Source: Hyperoplus lanceolatus
Lineage: Eukaryota; Chordata; Actinopteri; Uranoscopiformes; Ammodytidae
Assembly: GCA_026929865.2 (NCBI GenBank)
Contig: CM049418.1
Location: 11,331,001-11,395,000, forward strand
Length of the DNA: 64,000 bases
Reading direction: 5' to 3'
The translations under genes were made by a program, and so were the position numbers. Below, in pieces: positions 1-33,032 of this stretch (its first letter is position 1; each line of letters opens with the position of its first letter). The notes beneath the pieces are model-generated. The model searched no databases. It was not told the DNA's origin and saw only the letters and a list, made by a program, of their open reading frames with translations.

Positions 1-21204
<21,204 letters not shown>

Positions 21205-21222
21205 TTTGGGAATAGAGGGACA

Positions 21223-21280
<58 letters not shown>

Positions 21281-22450
21281 AGAGAGAGCAGCTCTTTATA
21301 TTCTATCTACAGTCTGCTCTCGGGCCTGGTACCATTATGCCTCTTTGCTTTCATCGTCTTTTTAAGCCGGGAACTTGGAAAGTGATTGCACTCATTCATG
21401 TGGTCCACGAGCCCGTAACAAAAAGGCACTGGCTGCATAAGTCTTTCCCCTCCAGATATCATCCCAACTGACTTTCTTTTTTCTACAGCTAAAACAAAGA
21501 GTGTGCCTTTTTCTATCTTTTCTGCAGCAGCCATGTTTGACATTTTGAAAACCTTTAATTGCACATCTCGCTGAAGCATCCAGCTGATATGGGAAACGAA
21601 GAGAGAATACAATTGGTAAATGGGGGCAATGCAAGAAGCCTAAAATATGTCCCCCCCCCCTCCTTTTGGGCCGTCTTTGTGTGCAGTGGCCTTTGACATC
21701 ACGCGCCCAACATGAGGCTGGAGGTGCCTCTGAAAGGTCAAGCCCCAAGCCAGTGTCTTTCAGGGTAACCCCCGAGCTTCCAATTAGGGTCTCATGATGT
21801 GTGTTTCTCTCTGCACTGTGAATACCACAAGTACAAGTCTTCTCACAGACTGAGCGGTAGCAGCTCCATTTCTCTCTAAAAACTTTTGGGAACAGATGTT
21901 TACTTTGTTCATTTAAAACCTCTGTGTGTTTTGTCCTATACTGACTGTGTGAAGGACAGTGTCTAGTTAGATGGATTTATATTTTCCACATTACTCAAAA
22001 TAGGAACTTTTATGTTTGTGTCCATCATGCACAGAAAGCAGTAACGATCAAAATGAGCTGTTTGTTTTAGGTTTACCGGTGTTTCTTAATTTATTCCTTT
22101 GTGTAAGTTGTTATGTCAATACGGGTTTAATGCAGAAAAAAGTTTTATTTTTTATATAAAATACAAAAGGAATGTATGTATGGATGTATAATTGAATATA
22201 AAAATGGATGTGTTCATTTGTTTGATATTTTGTGTAGTTTCTTTGAGCGTATTCAGAGAAAGTGAAGAAGCTGCCATTCTAAATTTTTGCTGAACTTGCT
22301 TTGCTGAACTTTCAACATGGAATAATAACTTCATTTGTACCTGTTTGCAAATTAACCAAACTTTTCCAACGTTTTTCTTAAACTTAGTAAATATTTGTAT
22401 GCCTGTGTAACAATTAATCAAACATTAAATGACAGGTTTTTAAAAGAACA
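21205..22450 (+). other. stk11ip 3' UTR (probable)
   Basis: Begins after the stop at 21204. A (GT)26 array lies at 21226-21277. A candidate ATTAAA polyA signal is at 22424-22429; no AATAAA was found nearer. The 3' end is an inference. Confidence 0.45.
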
Positions 22451-24623
22451 TCACAGTTTGGGTGAGTAGTTGAGATGGCACATAATGAAAGATCAGCTTT
22501 GCAGAAAACTACTCATGTCTGTTTTGAGTGACAGTGAATTAATTGCAGTTATGTTTTCTTTTCTTTTTGGCGAGCATTGCTTGAAGCTAACGGTGCCCCA
22601 GGTCATGAAACAGACAGACATCAAGGGTATTCTCTTAAAAAAGGTGAGAAAGTCTTCAAGAAAAGGCCAAAATCATAAAAAAAATGGGTGTTTGATTCCT
22701 TCTTTGGTGCTAGATATTAGCTTGTAGAGTCGCTGTCCTCACCAGCCATTTGTACTTTATTGGGCCGGCTTAATCACTACAGTATTTCTGGCTGAGTTTA
22801 AAAGCAAACAACAGTGTAGGAATGTTAAAACGCAGCAGAAGAAATCATTGATGTCTGATTATTGGATCAAAATGGTGGTGGCCCCTTTTTGGTTTACAAA
22901 GTGTTCTTTTATGCCACAAACAAAAACACCAAAACTGGCTAATCCAGACCCCCCCCGACCCCCCTACTCCTCTAAAGCCCTCCGTATTGAGGGTGCCCTC
23001 AGCTGTGTAAAGGGCATCTTAACCAATTCCACAGTATACATATTTATTTTAGCCACCGGTGCTGTACATGTGCTGTCCACATGCTTTGCCGGAGACCCTG
23101 GATCACCCTTCAAGTGCGCCCACGTGGCTGACAAAAGGGCCCCGATCCCCCACAAAAACCAACTAGCAAAAGGGGGCAAGTTGACTGGACCTGCCGCTTT
23201 GTGCAGCCTGGTTTTAATGTTCTCTATATAAATCTGCTTCACACAATGGAGAACCAGAGAACAATTTGCGGGTGATTCTTTTTTTATCACTTTCAATGTG
23301 TTGTCCCTACCAGAGGCGTTCCAGGGTCAAGCACAGAACATCTTAGGTCTTGCTTCCAGCCTCAAAGCCCGGAAAAATCTCTTTAAACTTTGCTTTCTGT
23401 TGACATTTCACATCATTTTCAAGGTGACTGATCCAAAAAAAGGACTAGGGACACATGTGCGGCAGACATTGATAAAAAGCTTTCGTATTAGGCCGTCACG
23501 CGTTGCAGCTGCAGTCCCCCCTTGTGGGAATTTTCTGATTTTCATTTAGAACATAAGTCAACAATTGATATACTAAATGCTTGAATAGGAATCAAACGAA
23601 AGTCCTAACAAGCTGAATGCGAACCACACGCATGCTGCTTTGATGAAGGGGTCGCTTTGTTTGATGAGACAAATTACAGAACGAGTTGAGCCCCTTTTTA
23701 TTATTACTATTATTCTTTCCTTCCTTTCTTTGTGGGAGGGGAGTAGTTGTTTAAAGAAGTGTCTGAATGTGTTTCTTTCTCCTTAAAGTCTAAAGGACGT
23801 CTTAAAGTCTTAAGGACTTGCATGAACTGGGTTGTTGGATGTGTTTGTCTTTGAGGGGTGGGGGTAGCACATTTAGAAACGTCTTAATGTGTAATTTCTA
23901 CTCTAAAAATAGTCTATTGTCTTTATTTGGGGCTTTGAAAAGGCGTGTAAAAAGTGCCAATTTTCCCCCTTTGAAAGTCTTGTTAAAAAAGTGGTTTAAT
24001 GTAAACAATGCTTGGGCATAAAAGTTAATGGTCAAGTATTTTGTGCGCCATTAATTCTGTTTTATAGATCTGGGAACCCATACAATGCCATGCATTCAAA
24101 TTATTCTCCTCATGTTGTAGCTACATTTTCTCTTGCATATTTATTGGAACGTTAAGAGACCTCTAGGAAAAACTTACGTCAAGGGAATAGACTTCTAGTA
24201 GTGATATAGAATCCTGAATGCTTTTGTTTTTGACCTATAATATGGAGAAAGTAAATAAGCCTACAAACCCAAGAAATACAATCTGCGAGTCATAACAATC
24301 GAAGGAATCTATGTCACATAGTTGTATGTGTAAGGGAGGAAATGAGCTATCTAGCCTGGTACTCAAACATAACCACAACCGTATGAAAGGGCTTTGTAGG
24401 TGGGTGAACGTGCTCCATATACCAGTGCATCCTGCCGCCATTGACACAGTTCATATATTCACAGCAGGGGTGCAGGAAAACATTTCCTGCCCCCAATAGT
24501 GTCTCAGCCCTCCCCATGACTGACTCCATTTTGGCCACCTTCATTTCATAATCCCTAGTATCATTTTGGTTGGCCCCTCTCCAGCTATGGGGCCTACAGC
24601 AATTTCAATTGTTCTCCTGCGTT

Positions 24624-24985
24624 CCACATCGCATACTCTTTCTGGATCCTATTCTACATACTACAGCTGGTGATAAAAAGGATGAAGTTAGCATGAAGAA
24701 GGCATACAATTGGGACATACTTTACTTATTTATTTCATCATCACATCGTGCCTTGAACTTGCTTCTTGCTTAGCCTATATATCTGTCACTTCGCTGGTTG
24801 TTTTAACTCGGATGTGAATTAACTTCTGGTGCTCAGTGGATTGTGGGTCAGAATCGCCCCAAAAAAGCATTCTAATTTTCATATCAAAGTTAAGAAATGG
24901 CATCCGGATATTTTGAAGCATGCCGCATCTGACCACATGTATTGGGAAATCCTTAATCTCTTTCTACCATGTACTAAACAGCAGG
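24624..24985 (+). repeat. Dispersed repeat, plus-strand copy
   Basis: Counterpart in opposite orientation of 13541-13933. Begins CCACATCGCATACT and ends CTAAACAGCAGG. A 74-residue ORF overlapping it is repeat sequence with no counterpart frame in the other copy. Confidence 0.75.
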
Positions 24986-25277
24986 AACGTATGGAGGTAT
25001 TGGAACGCAGCCTTAATGTGGCTCTAGCGGTGGTGGCCAATACCTTAAAATAATATGACTCTCCAGATTTGGGTGAAGATAAAAAGGTCTTAGAAGAAGT
25101 GAATGAGTTCATAGCTCACTTGGATCAGTTGTGTAGTGAACGGAGGAAGCTGAGACGCAGCTGTGATTAGGACTGGCACAGACATCTGGCTGCATCCCAT
25201 TTCCCACAGCAAAAACCTTTCCAAACATTTTCTCTGCTAAATCCGGAGCTCTACAGCTGCACGGGCGTGCATGACAG

Positions 25278-26786
25278 CAGCGCCGTCGTATAGGGGGGGT
25301 AGGTTATGACAATTATAAGGGCCCACAGCCCGCTAGGGCCCACACAAACCCCCCAGTAGCCTCTATGACAATGACTATGCAAACTATTAAATATTCATAT
25401 GAAGGAATTCGAATCAAAACAAAGCCAAAAGTCATACAATATTCTAATTTCAATAACCCCCTTAGCCCCTTCTTAAATAATGGTTTGGTCCACCCACCCT
25501 CGCGTCTCTGAAGAATCTGGCAGCTCCTCGCTGCGCTGTCTGTGTGTCTCTGTCTCAGCGCAGGTGCACAAATACACAAACACAAGCATAGACTCGCAGT
25601 GCATCATTCACGGCGGACGAGCGTTTGGGTTAAATACGCTATTAACGTTCGGACCAGAATAGACGTGAATTACGCTGGTTGTTACAGCAAGTAAGTGAAA
25701 TAAAACATAAGTTATAAAGCCCAACATTGTCCCATGAGTAGGCTTCACCTGTCCACCTGCATTCAACGTGAACACGCGATATTTTTATCTGTTCTGTCGG
25801 TAGAGAGAAGCACAGCACGCTAGCTCAGCAGTTAACTTGCTAAACAAATTAAGCTGTCTGTCTTCTAATCGTTCAACTTAGTTTGCCACGAATGATAAAA
25901 TAATGCATATAGCGCTGCTGACAGAGACTAGTGTAGCAGCCCCTTCTCCCTATAGCAGTGACATACAGACAGAGAGGAGAGGAGAAATAGGCCTACTGTC
26001 ACTGAACCATGTTTTTCATTTTTTTAAACTTTCCTCAGTATTCTGATGTCAGAAACAGACTATGATTTAATCTATTTGGACATTATTGAGTTTATTTAAA
26101 AACATTTGGAAAAAATGCCCTCAGTTGCCCATGCACTGTGTATATTCTATAACCTACTTCATCCTCATCTGTGAACAAAAAGATAGCTGGACAACAGAGT
26201 TCTTCATGTAAAGTTAAGTGGTTTCTTTAGAAAATAATATAGAAAGAAGACAGCTTTGTGGATGTTTATTTGCATAATATTCTATTTTACATTAATATTT
26301 GTATGGTTTCTTTCTTCAATAGCTTCATTTCATTCATCTGACTCAGTGTCTCCAAATTATTCCAAAAATAAGTAGGCCTAGTACACAGAAAAAAGTTGTT
26401 CACACAAAATTCCTCAGATTTTGCCTCATAATCTTCCTCTCAAAGTGCACTTGATTCATGCATTTCACTTTAAAAAGGTAAAAAAAATCTCCCGGGGGGG
26501 CATACCCCCGGACCCCCCTAGGAGGGTCACTCTGCTGGCTACTATTTTTTCCCAGCACTGGAACATTGGAGGCACTAGCGGAAAACACTGCTGCTCCCTT
26601 CACCACATGTCTGATACCACATGCCCGCATAGTGGCTGTTTAAACAGTTGCAAATCACTTACCATCACTCCTAGAATAAGACAACTAATAATACATAATT
26701 TACATAATAATACTCTGACTTGTTAAGTCCTTAATTGTAAAAAAAAATAAACAAATTGGGGCCCAGAATTCCTAGCAACGGCCCTG
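25278..26786. mobile_element. Non-autonomous hAT-like element, 1509 bp
   Basis: The left end CAGCGCCGTCGTATAGG and the inverted right end CAGGGCCGTTGCTAGG are imperfect terminal repeats of the hAT CAGNG type. The insert is flanked by an exact 8-bp duplication CATGACAG (25270-25277 and 26787-26794), the usual hAT target-site length. The interior is AT-rich with a GC block (about 26494-26530); short ORFs show no transposase. It is probably a deletion derivative. Confidence 0.8.
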
Positions 26787-26865
26787 CATGACAGCGAAGG
26801 AGATCTGTTGTTTTGCTGAAACGCTCCAGTCAATTCTCAATTCTTGGATGGAAGGCCTTAGTCTT

Positions 26866-26981
<116 letters not shown>

Positions 26982-28004
26982 CGGCTAGTCACGCAGTGCC
27001 TCTGTCAGGGCCCCGCATATTGCTGCCAAGCTGTGGTCCAGTGGATAACACGGGGTCTTCAGCGCACACAGAGAGAGAGACAGACAGAGAGTGAGAGAGA
27101 GAGGGCTAGATTAGATTATGGTGTAAAGCACTATGTGTACTTTTTTTGCAGCATGAGAGTAAAAAAACAAGAATGTAAACATCTAAACAGTTTCTAACGA
27201 CATAAATCGACTCAGGTGGAGTTCTTCTTGGGGAAAGGGAAGTGTGTTTAAAGGGGCACTCCTCAACTTGTTCACACAGCGAGTAGTTGTAGTAGAAGCC
27301 TATAGTTGTATGAAAGATGAGGCCATGAGGGTATTTGCCAGGTAGATAATCTTATGGAAGATGCCATCAAGTTGCATTGTGTGGAAATGACATGAGGACA
27401 TGAGGCCCTCTGCGGTAAACACAAAACTGATCTTCATTGCCTTCTTTGGGGCTGTTGTGTTATATATTACAGTGATGTTTGATAGGAATGTATATGTTAA
27501 TAGTAGCAGCCTATTATTCTAGAGGTTTTACTGCACTGATAAAGGCCTTCGGGATATAGACACAATTATCAACTGTTTTATTAACTCTTATTTAATTCAA
27601 CTTGACTGTTTCTGAAGTCAAGTCTGGTCCATGTCCAAATACACAAAGACATTTCATGGATATACAGTAGGCTCTGAAAAACCATATGGCTGTTTTAAAA
27701 TAAAATGTGCACATTTGGAAATTGCCTGCCAGCATTTTGGCTTGTGCGACTAAACTAGAGGCGAACTGGGGCACTTTTGGCTTTCCATATTTGCAACACT
27801 GTAAGTGTGGGTGAATGGGTTTACCTGACCTGAATTCATTTGGGTTACATACACCAGGACTGTGCTATAATACAGGAAACAAGTCATCGTGGCTTTATTT
27901 TGTAAATTTGTATCATGTGAAATTCGTCTGACAGTGACACTTGTTCAGCATCATGATATTATAACACGTTACAATAGAGGTTTTTTTCTTTGATACTTGA
28001 TTGT

Positions 28005-28538
28005 CGCCGGGGCAGAACGGTAGTCGGCGTCCTGGAATCTCAGGTTTCAGGCGAGAAGGAAGGGGGCCTCCTCCTCTTGTTGAATGGGGCCGAGTTACGT
28101 GGAGGTGGGAAGGGGAGGAGGAGAGCAGGAGCCCGGCGAAGGAACCAGAGATCTTTTTTCTTTTGTCCTCTCCTCTTGGTTCGGGACCCCGACACATGGG
28201 GTCAACGCGACAGGCTGAATGGCTTTACACTGAAGGAAGACTGCTGCCCTGGCTCGGACAAGGACGTACGCACACACACGCCACGCACGCACGCACGCAA
28301 GAAGACGACGCGCTAATTAGGAAAACCTGGTCGAGCAATTAAGCGTCGAGGAGAGAAGACGCGCGACTTGGAGCGCAGAAGGTGGGTGCTAGGAAGCGAA
28401 AAAAGCCTTTCCCTACAACTTCATTAAAGTTCATTTGAGTTTTATGTCACGTAGAGATTGTTGGTTTGCGTGTATTTCGCGTAGTATAGTGTGTTCCACG
28501 TAACGAGTTGTTGGACCTGCCTCGCGCGCCGGAAAGCG
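28005..28538 (+). promoter_or_regulatory. Probable promoter and non-coding first exon of the connexin gene
   Basis: A CpG-rich stretch in an AT-rich setting (many CG dinucleotides at 28240-28540). It ends at a strong donor, GCG|GTGAGT, at 28539. A second possible donor (AAG|GTGGGT) lies at 28381. It would join the exon at 32760, which begins 33 bases before the connexin ATG. No TATA box was identified; the start site is unknown. Confidence 0.5.
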
Positions 28539-31500
28539 GTGAGTCGACTCGTATAAGCAATGTTTTCCTTTTATTTATTTATTTTTTATCAGTTTGAAAG
28601 TTAAAAGGGGAACATATGAACCTGTGTCACTCTGTAGAAGTTGTTGTTAGCTCCAGTCGAATTGCCATAAGGTCGCGAAGTTTGATTTAAAAGCTGACAA
28701 AAAAGGGCAACTTTTCACGCCATGTGAGGTTGCCACATAGGAATGGCTAAGTCAACTCGCACCGCAGACTTTTGAGTAAGCATTGCAGTGATTTTTCCTT
28801 TTTGTTTTTACAATGAGTAACTCTAGTACCAATGGTGGTTTTGGAGCCTTTCTATCTAATCGTGTCCCTTGTTTAGATGATGGCTTCATCATCCAGTTCA
28901 CCGGATTCTCTCTCGCTCACTCTCTCTCTCTCTCTTTTTACCTCTCTCGTTTCCCTCACTGAAAGCTTGGCAGCACTTTGTTTTCCTCCACGAAATGCCA
29001 CACTTTCCAAAACAATTGGGGTCTGACTCAGCAAAGCGTGCTCAGCGAAGGAACTTTTGAAATCTCCCATCAAACATAACATTTAGAGGGAGGTCTGCTT
29101 TTGCTTTTTAAACTCTTGTTACCCTCTGGATGCCTTGTTCTGCAAAGTCAGAGATTTCAACGTTTCTTCCTAGTGACACAGCAGTAGAAGAGCAGTGGTT
29201 TTCCATATATCCTATGTACCCTGGCTGGGCTGTATGAAGCAGACTGCATATAGATGATTGCATGTGTGCCCTCTGTCTGCTCCCTGAACCCCTTTTAAAA
29301 AAAAAAAAAAATCCAATGCTTTCTGCTTTTGGTTAGGGATGGAATGTTTCTTTCGCCTTTGGCTTTGTCCAGATCTTTTTGCCCAAAACTCCTTCAACCC
29401 CCCCCCCCCCCCCCATCCGTCTCCTGAGTGACTCCTGAAGCAGAACAGCCATTAAATCAGTTGAGCTGGGTTTAGCCCACACGAGCAAATAAGCTACTGT
29501 TTAAATGATGTGTCTGGTTAGCTATTTGTGAGAGGGGGGGGGGGGGGGGACATTGCAACAAAAAAAACGTTTGCATACACTGGAGTTAGGGGGGAACCCA
29601 GTTTGCCTAAGTCGTCTGCATTGTTTGATGAGCTACTTGTGTCTTTATGTGAAGGGGAGGATAGCAGGGAATGCTTTCAATGGTGTGCTTTAAAGTTTCC
29701 ATCTGAGTACATAACATTCTCTCTGTCTCTCCACTGTGTAGGAGGAGAAGAGGAGAGTCTTTAAAGGGCTAGTTCAGGATTTTTTGAAGTGAGGTTGTTT
29801 GAGATACTTCTGCATAGTTACTCTGTTTGCCTTTATGGAGATGACTGTCAGTGCAGTCATTTGAAGGAGTTTGGGTGAGACGGCCAAGGATGAAAATGAC
29901 ACATTGGTTTTCAACAAGTGTTCTCCAAAATCACTGACTTTACCTTTCTTACCAGTGTTAAAATGAGCACTAGTGCCTGGACAGTTTGACTGAAGTGTCT
30001 CCTTGAACCAAGTGTAAATTATCCAGGTGTAGGTGATGGAGTTGTTGTGTTAAGTAAGTGCAGAGGTTGATTTTAAGAAAGGGAGAAATGGAAGACAAGA
30101 GCCTTTTTTAAGGGTCGAATTCAATTGTCAGCCTTTTGTTTTGGCAGTGGAGAGATCAGATGACCATTAGTGGTGAGATGGTAATGCCTCTTAATCTCCC
30201 AGAAAGATGCTTTTGGTCAGCGTGCGGTAGTTTGCATAGCGGGTCATGTCCTCAAAGCAAAGAGCCCTGGCAATGGGCTGAATATCAGATCACAACAAGT
30301 AACCAAGCACTGGTAGAAACTGGGACAGATGAGGTTTAAAGGGACAATTCACCTCCATTCAAAAAAAAAAAATAATTAACACTGACTCCCCTTGAAGCTG
30401 TTACCAAGACAAACATATATGAGTGAAACTGTTTTTCACTGAGACACTAAGGCATCTTTCAAAGTGTTATGCACTGTGCCTCTTCTGAAACACACAGGCC
30501 TTTTTTTAGGTGAGGTTTGTAATTGTACGGTGAGGGTAAAACCAGATGTCACTTCGCAGCTGTTCTTGTTCCCTTCCCAGGCTTTCCTTCAGGGTCACAA
30601 AGTTGTCTCTTTTTTTCCAGATAATTAACCATTCCCACCAGCGAGGAATTAACATTTACATGTAGCCACAGGGCATGGTGTTTTGGAGTTAACGGCACGG
30701 TCTCCCTGTAGTGGCTAAATCTTCCCTTTTTAACCCTTTTTTATTGAGTGTGATTTAGTTACTTTTAGAGTGTTTAAAGGCCCATCATTTTCACCATGCA
30801 GATCCACCTACTAAGACGTGGATGTTTCCATGGCTTTGGTGTGGCCAGTGAGTCTCTGAACCAACAAGGTTTTTTTTCCTTGTCAGGCTTGGGCAAGTTT
30901 GCCTCGCCATTCCTAAGCACCTGAACATGCCAGTTTTGAGGGGAAAGGTTTTGCAAAAAAAGGAATGGATGAGTAACCTGGCGATGGGTGGGCCGCAGTA
31001 CAGTGCGCTAATCTAAAGAGACATGCCTTCAGATGCTTGTAATGGCTTAAGCCTTTTCCTGTTGCCATAAAACGTGAGTCATGAAATGCTGCTTATTTTT
31101 CTTTGTTACACCCATATTTCTGGATGTAGACACATATAGAAGGCAAGTCAAACGGATTGTTCAGGGCTTTAAGACTTCATTTTGTTGAGAAATGTGTTGG
31201 AGTATTCCAAACTAGGTGTGGAAATGATGATATTCTGGCATTAAGTTAGTTAAAATGGTGTCTTGTGCCACGTTTGTCTTTAGGCCTATATCTAACCAAA
31301 CTGATATGAGATACCTTTTCAAATTCAGTGATGGATTTGATGCGTAATGATTATGATTCGAGAGCAAACTTCTTCAGTTTATCATGTAAAGGAACCCAAT
31401 CTTAAAGTTATTCAACAGTCTGCAGTTGTCTGAATTTAGTTTATTAGCCCCCAGAAGTTGGTAAATCAAGTGTAATGGTGACTGACCTGAAAAAGAACCA

Positions 31501-32759
31501 GCTATTTGCTCTATTTCGAGTCATCAAAAGGGTGGTTTTAAAGAATTTAAAGCATAGCGCCTGGTGGCATGTCAATAAAATAAATTCCTGGCCCCATTCA
31601 CTGCTTTTTAGCATGATAATTCCTGCAGTCCAAAGCCACAGCAGTTCGTCTCCTCAAAGCTAGCTGCAACTTGCCAGTCCACACTTTGATGTTTGAGTAA
31701 GCAGCTTGAGCCCGGAATGGCACAGAGCTGTAAGAATGTAGCATTGCCAAGTATTTACAAACGGTGCTAGTGCGCTCAGTTTGTTGTGTTGTGTCTACGC
31801 ATGGATACCTGCACGTCTCGGAGATCTGTGTCTGATTATAACAGAACATGTGGGTGGGGTGTATGTCTTAGCTCTTGCGGTTGAGGTCCACCTAAAATAA
31901 TTGCGTGCGGTATTTCTCTCTCGCATTCTTCAAGTCATTGTATTGATGTGTGAACCTGGTAATGTGATGCACGTGTTACAATTAGTATTTGTCCACTGAG
32001 GTGTTCTGGGAGGCTGTTTAAGTTCTCTTGACAGTTATTTTATTGATGACATCAAATGTGTTGTGCTGTCCAACCAGCGGTCCAAAAGCCAAACATTTTC
32101 CAGTTTATCAATAGACAGTATGAAAAGCAGCACACATTCTCATGTGAGAGGCTGGAAAGTGTATGTTTGGGCCTTTTTGCCTAAGATGGATGAGAGGAAA
32201 GATCAATGGAAAATGTGTCAAAATAATGTCCATTCCAATCATTGTCTGTTGATTCTAAACGATGAATCGGCTAATTCCTTCAGCTTTCCGCTAAAATTAT
32301 TTCTGTAAACCACAGTGGAGATGAAAGAAAAGTCTTTTGTTTGATTTTTCTGCTCTATAGAACAAAACACACTGTTAAATTGTGCTAAAGATCAGATGTT
32401 TCGAATACAATGCTGGGTCACTGAAGTAGGAAACGGAAAATGGGCAAAACACAAAGAGTAAATAAGTATTTATTTAAAGGTGCCATTTTGGGTTTGGTTC
32501 ACAGGGCTGGCCCAAAGCTTGGTTTTACAAACATATTCTAGTCTGACGTTTAGTTCCAGGTGTCTCAAAATAATGTTGTTTGGATTATTGATATAATTAT
32601 TCAATACTAAGAATGACTGTGCATGTAGAGTCCATACAGTTTGTTTTATATACAAACTGCAGGCTCTGCACATGTAGAACAAACAACAACAAAAAGCTCC
32701 TCTGAAACTACATAGTGCACGTTTTTTAAAGTGATGTGGTCTTGTCTTTTCTAATCCAG
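28539..32759 (+). other. Connexin gene intron 1
   Basis: 4.2 kb from the donor at 28539 to the acceptor TTTCTAATCCAG at 32759. Holds a CT run (28908-28935), C and G homopolymers (29399-29415, 29534-29549) and a right-end fragment of the palindromic element (29907-29950). The rest shows nothing I recognise. Confidence 0.55.
29907..29950 (+). mobile_element. Palindromic element, right-end fragment
   Basis: Reads TTTTCAACAAGTGTTCTCCA then AAATCACTGACTTTACCTTT, a diverged right terminus of the TTAAAGGTGGAGTC family. The rest of the copy is missing or unrecognisable. Confidence 0.5.
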
Positions 32760-33032
32760 AGCTGACGTTGCTGCCCCGGTCCCCTTGGCACCATGAGTTG
32801 GAGCTTCCTGACTCGGCTGCTGGATGAGATCTCCAACCACTCCACCTTCGTGGGTAAGATCTGGCTGACGGTGCTCATCATCTTCCGCATCGTGCTGACG
32901 GTGGTGGGCGGAGAGACCATCTACTACGATGAACAGAGCAAGTTTGTCTGCAACACGCGGCAGCCCGGCTGTGAGAACGTCTGCTACGACGCCTTCGCAC
33001 CGCTCTCGCACGTCCGATTCTGGATCTTTCAG
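32760..33032 (+). CDS. gjc4: Connexin first coding exon (5' UTR 32760-32792, CDS from 32793)
   Basis: 80 codons from ATG at 32793 (context CACCATGA) through TM1, E1 and the start of TM2, ending HVRFWIFQ in phase 0 at the donor GTCAGC. Residue order matches Cx45/Cx43.4 almost throughout. Confidence 0.93.

Noticed and set aside
22964..23296. A retroviral or retrotransposon protein fragment
   Set aside because: No protease, polymerase or zinc-knuckle motif could be seen; left as unexplained.
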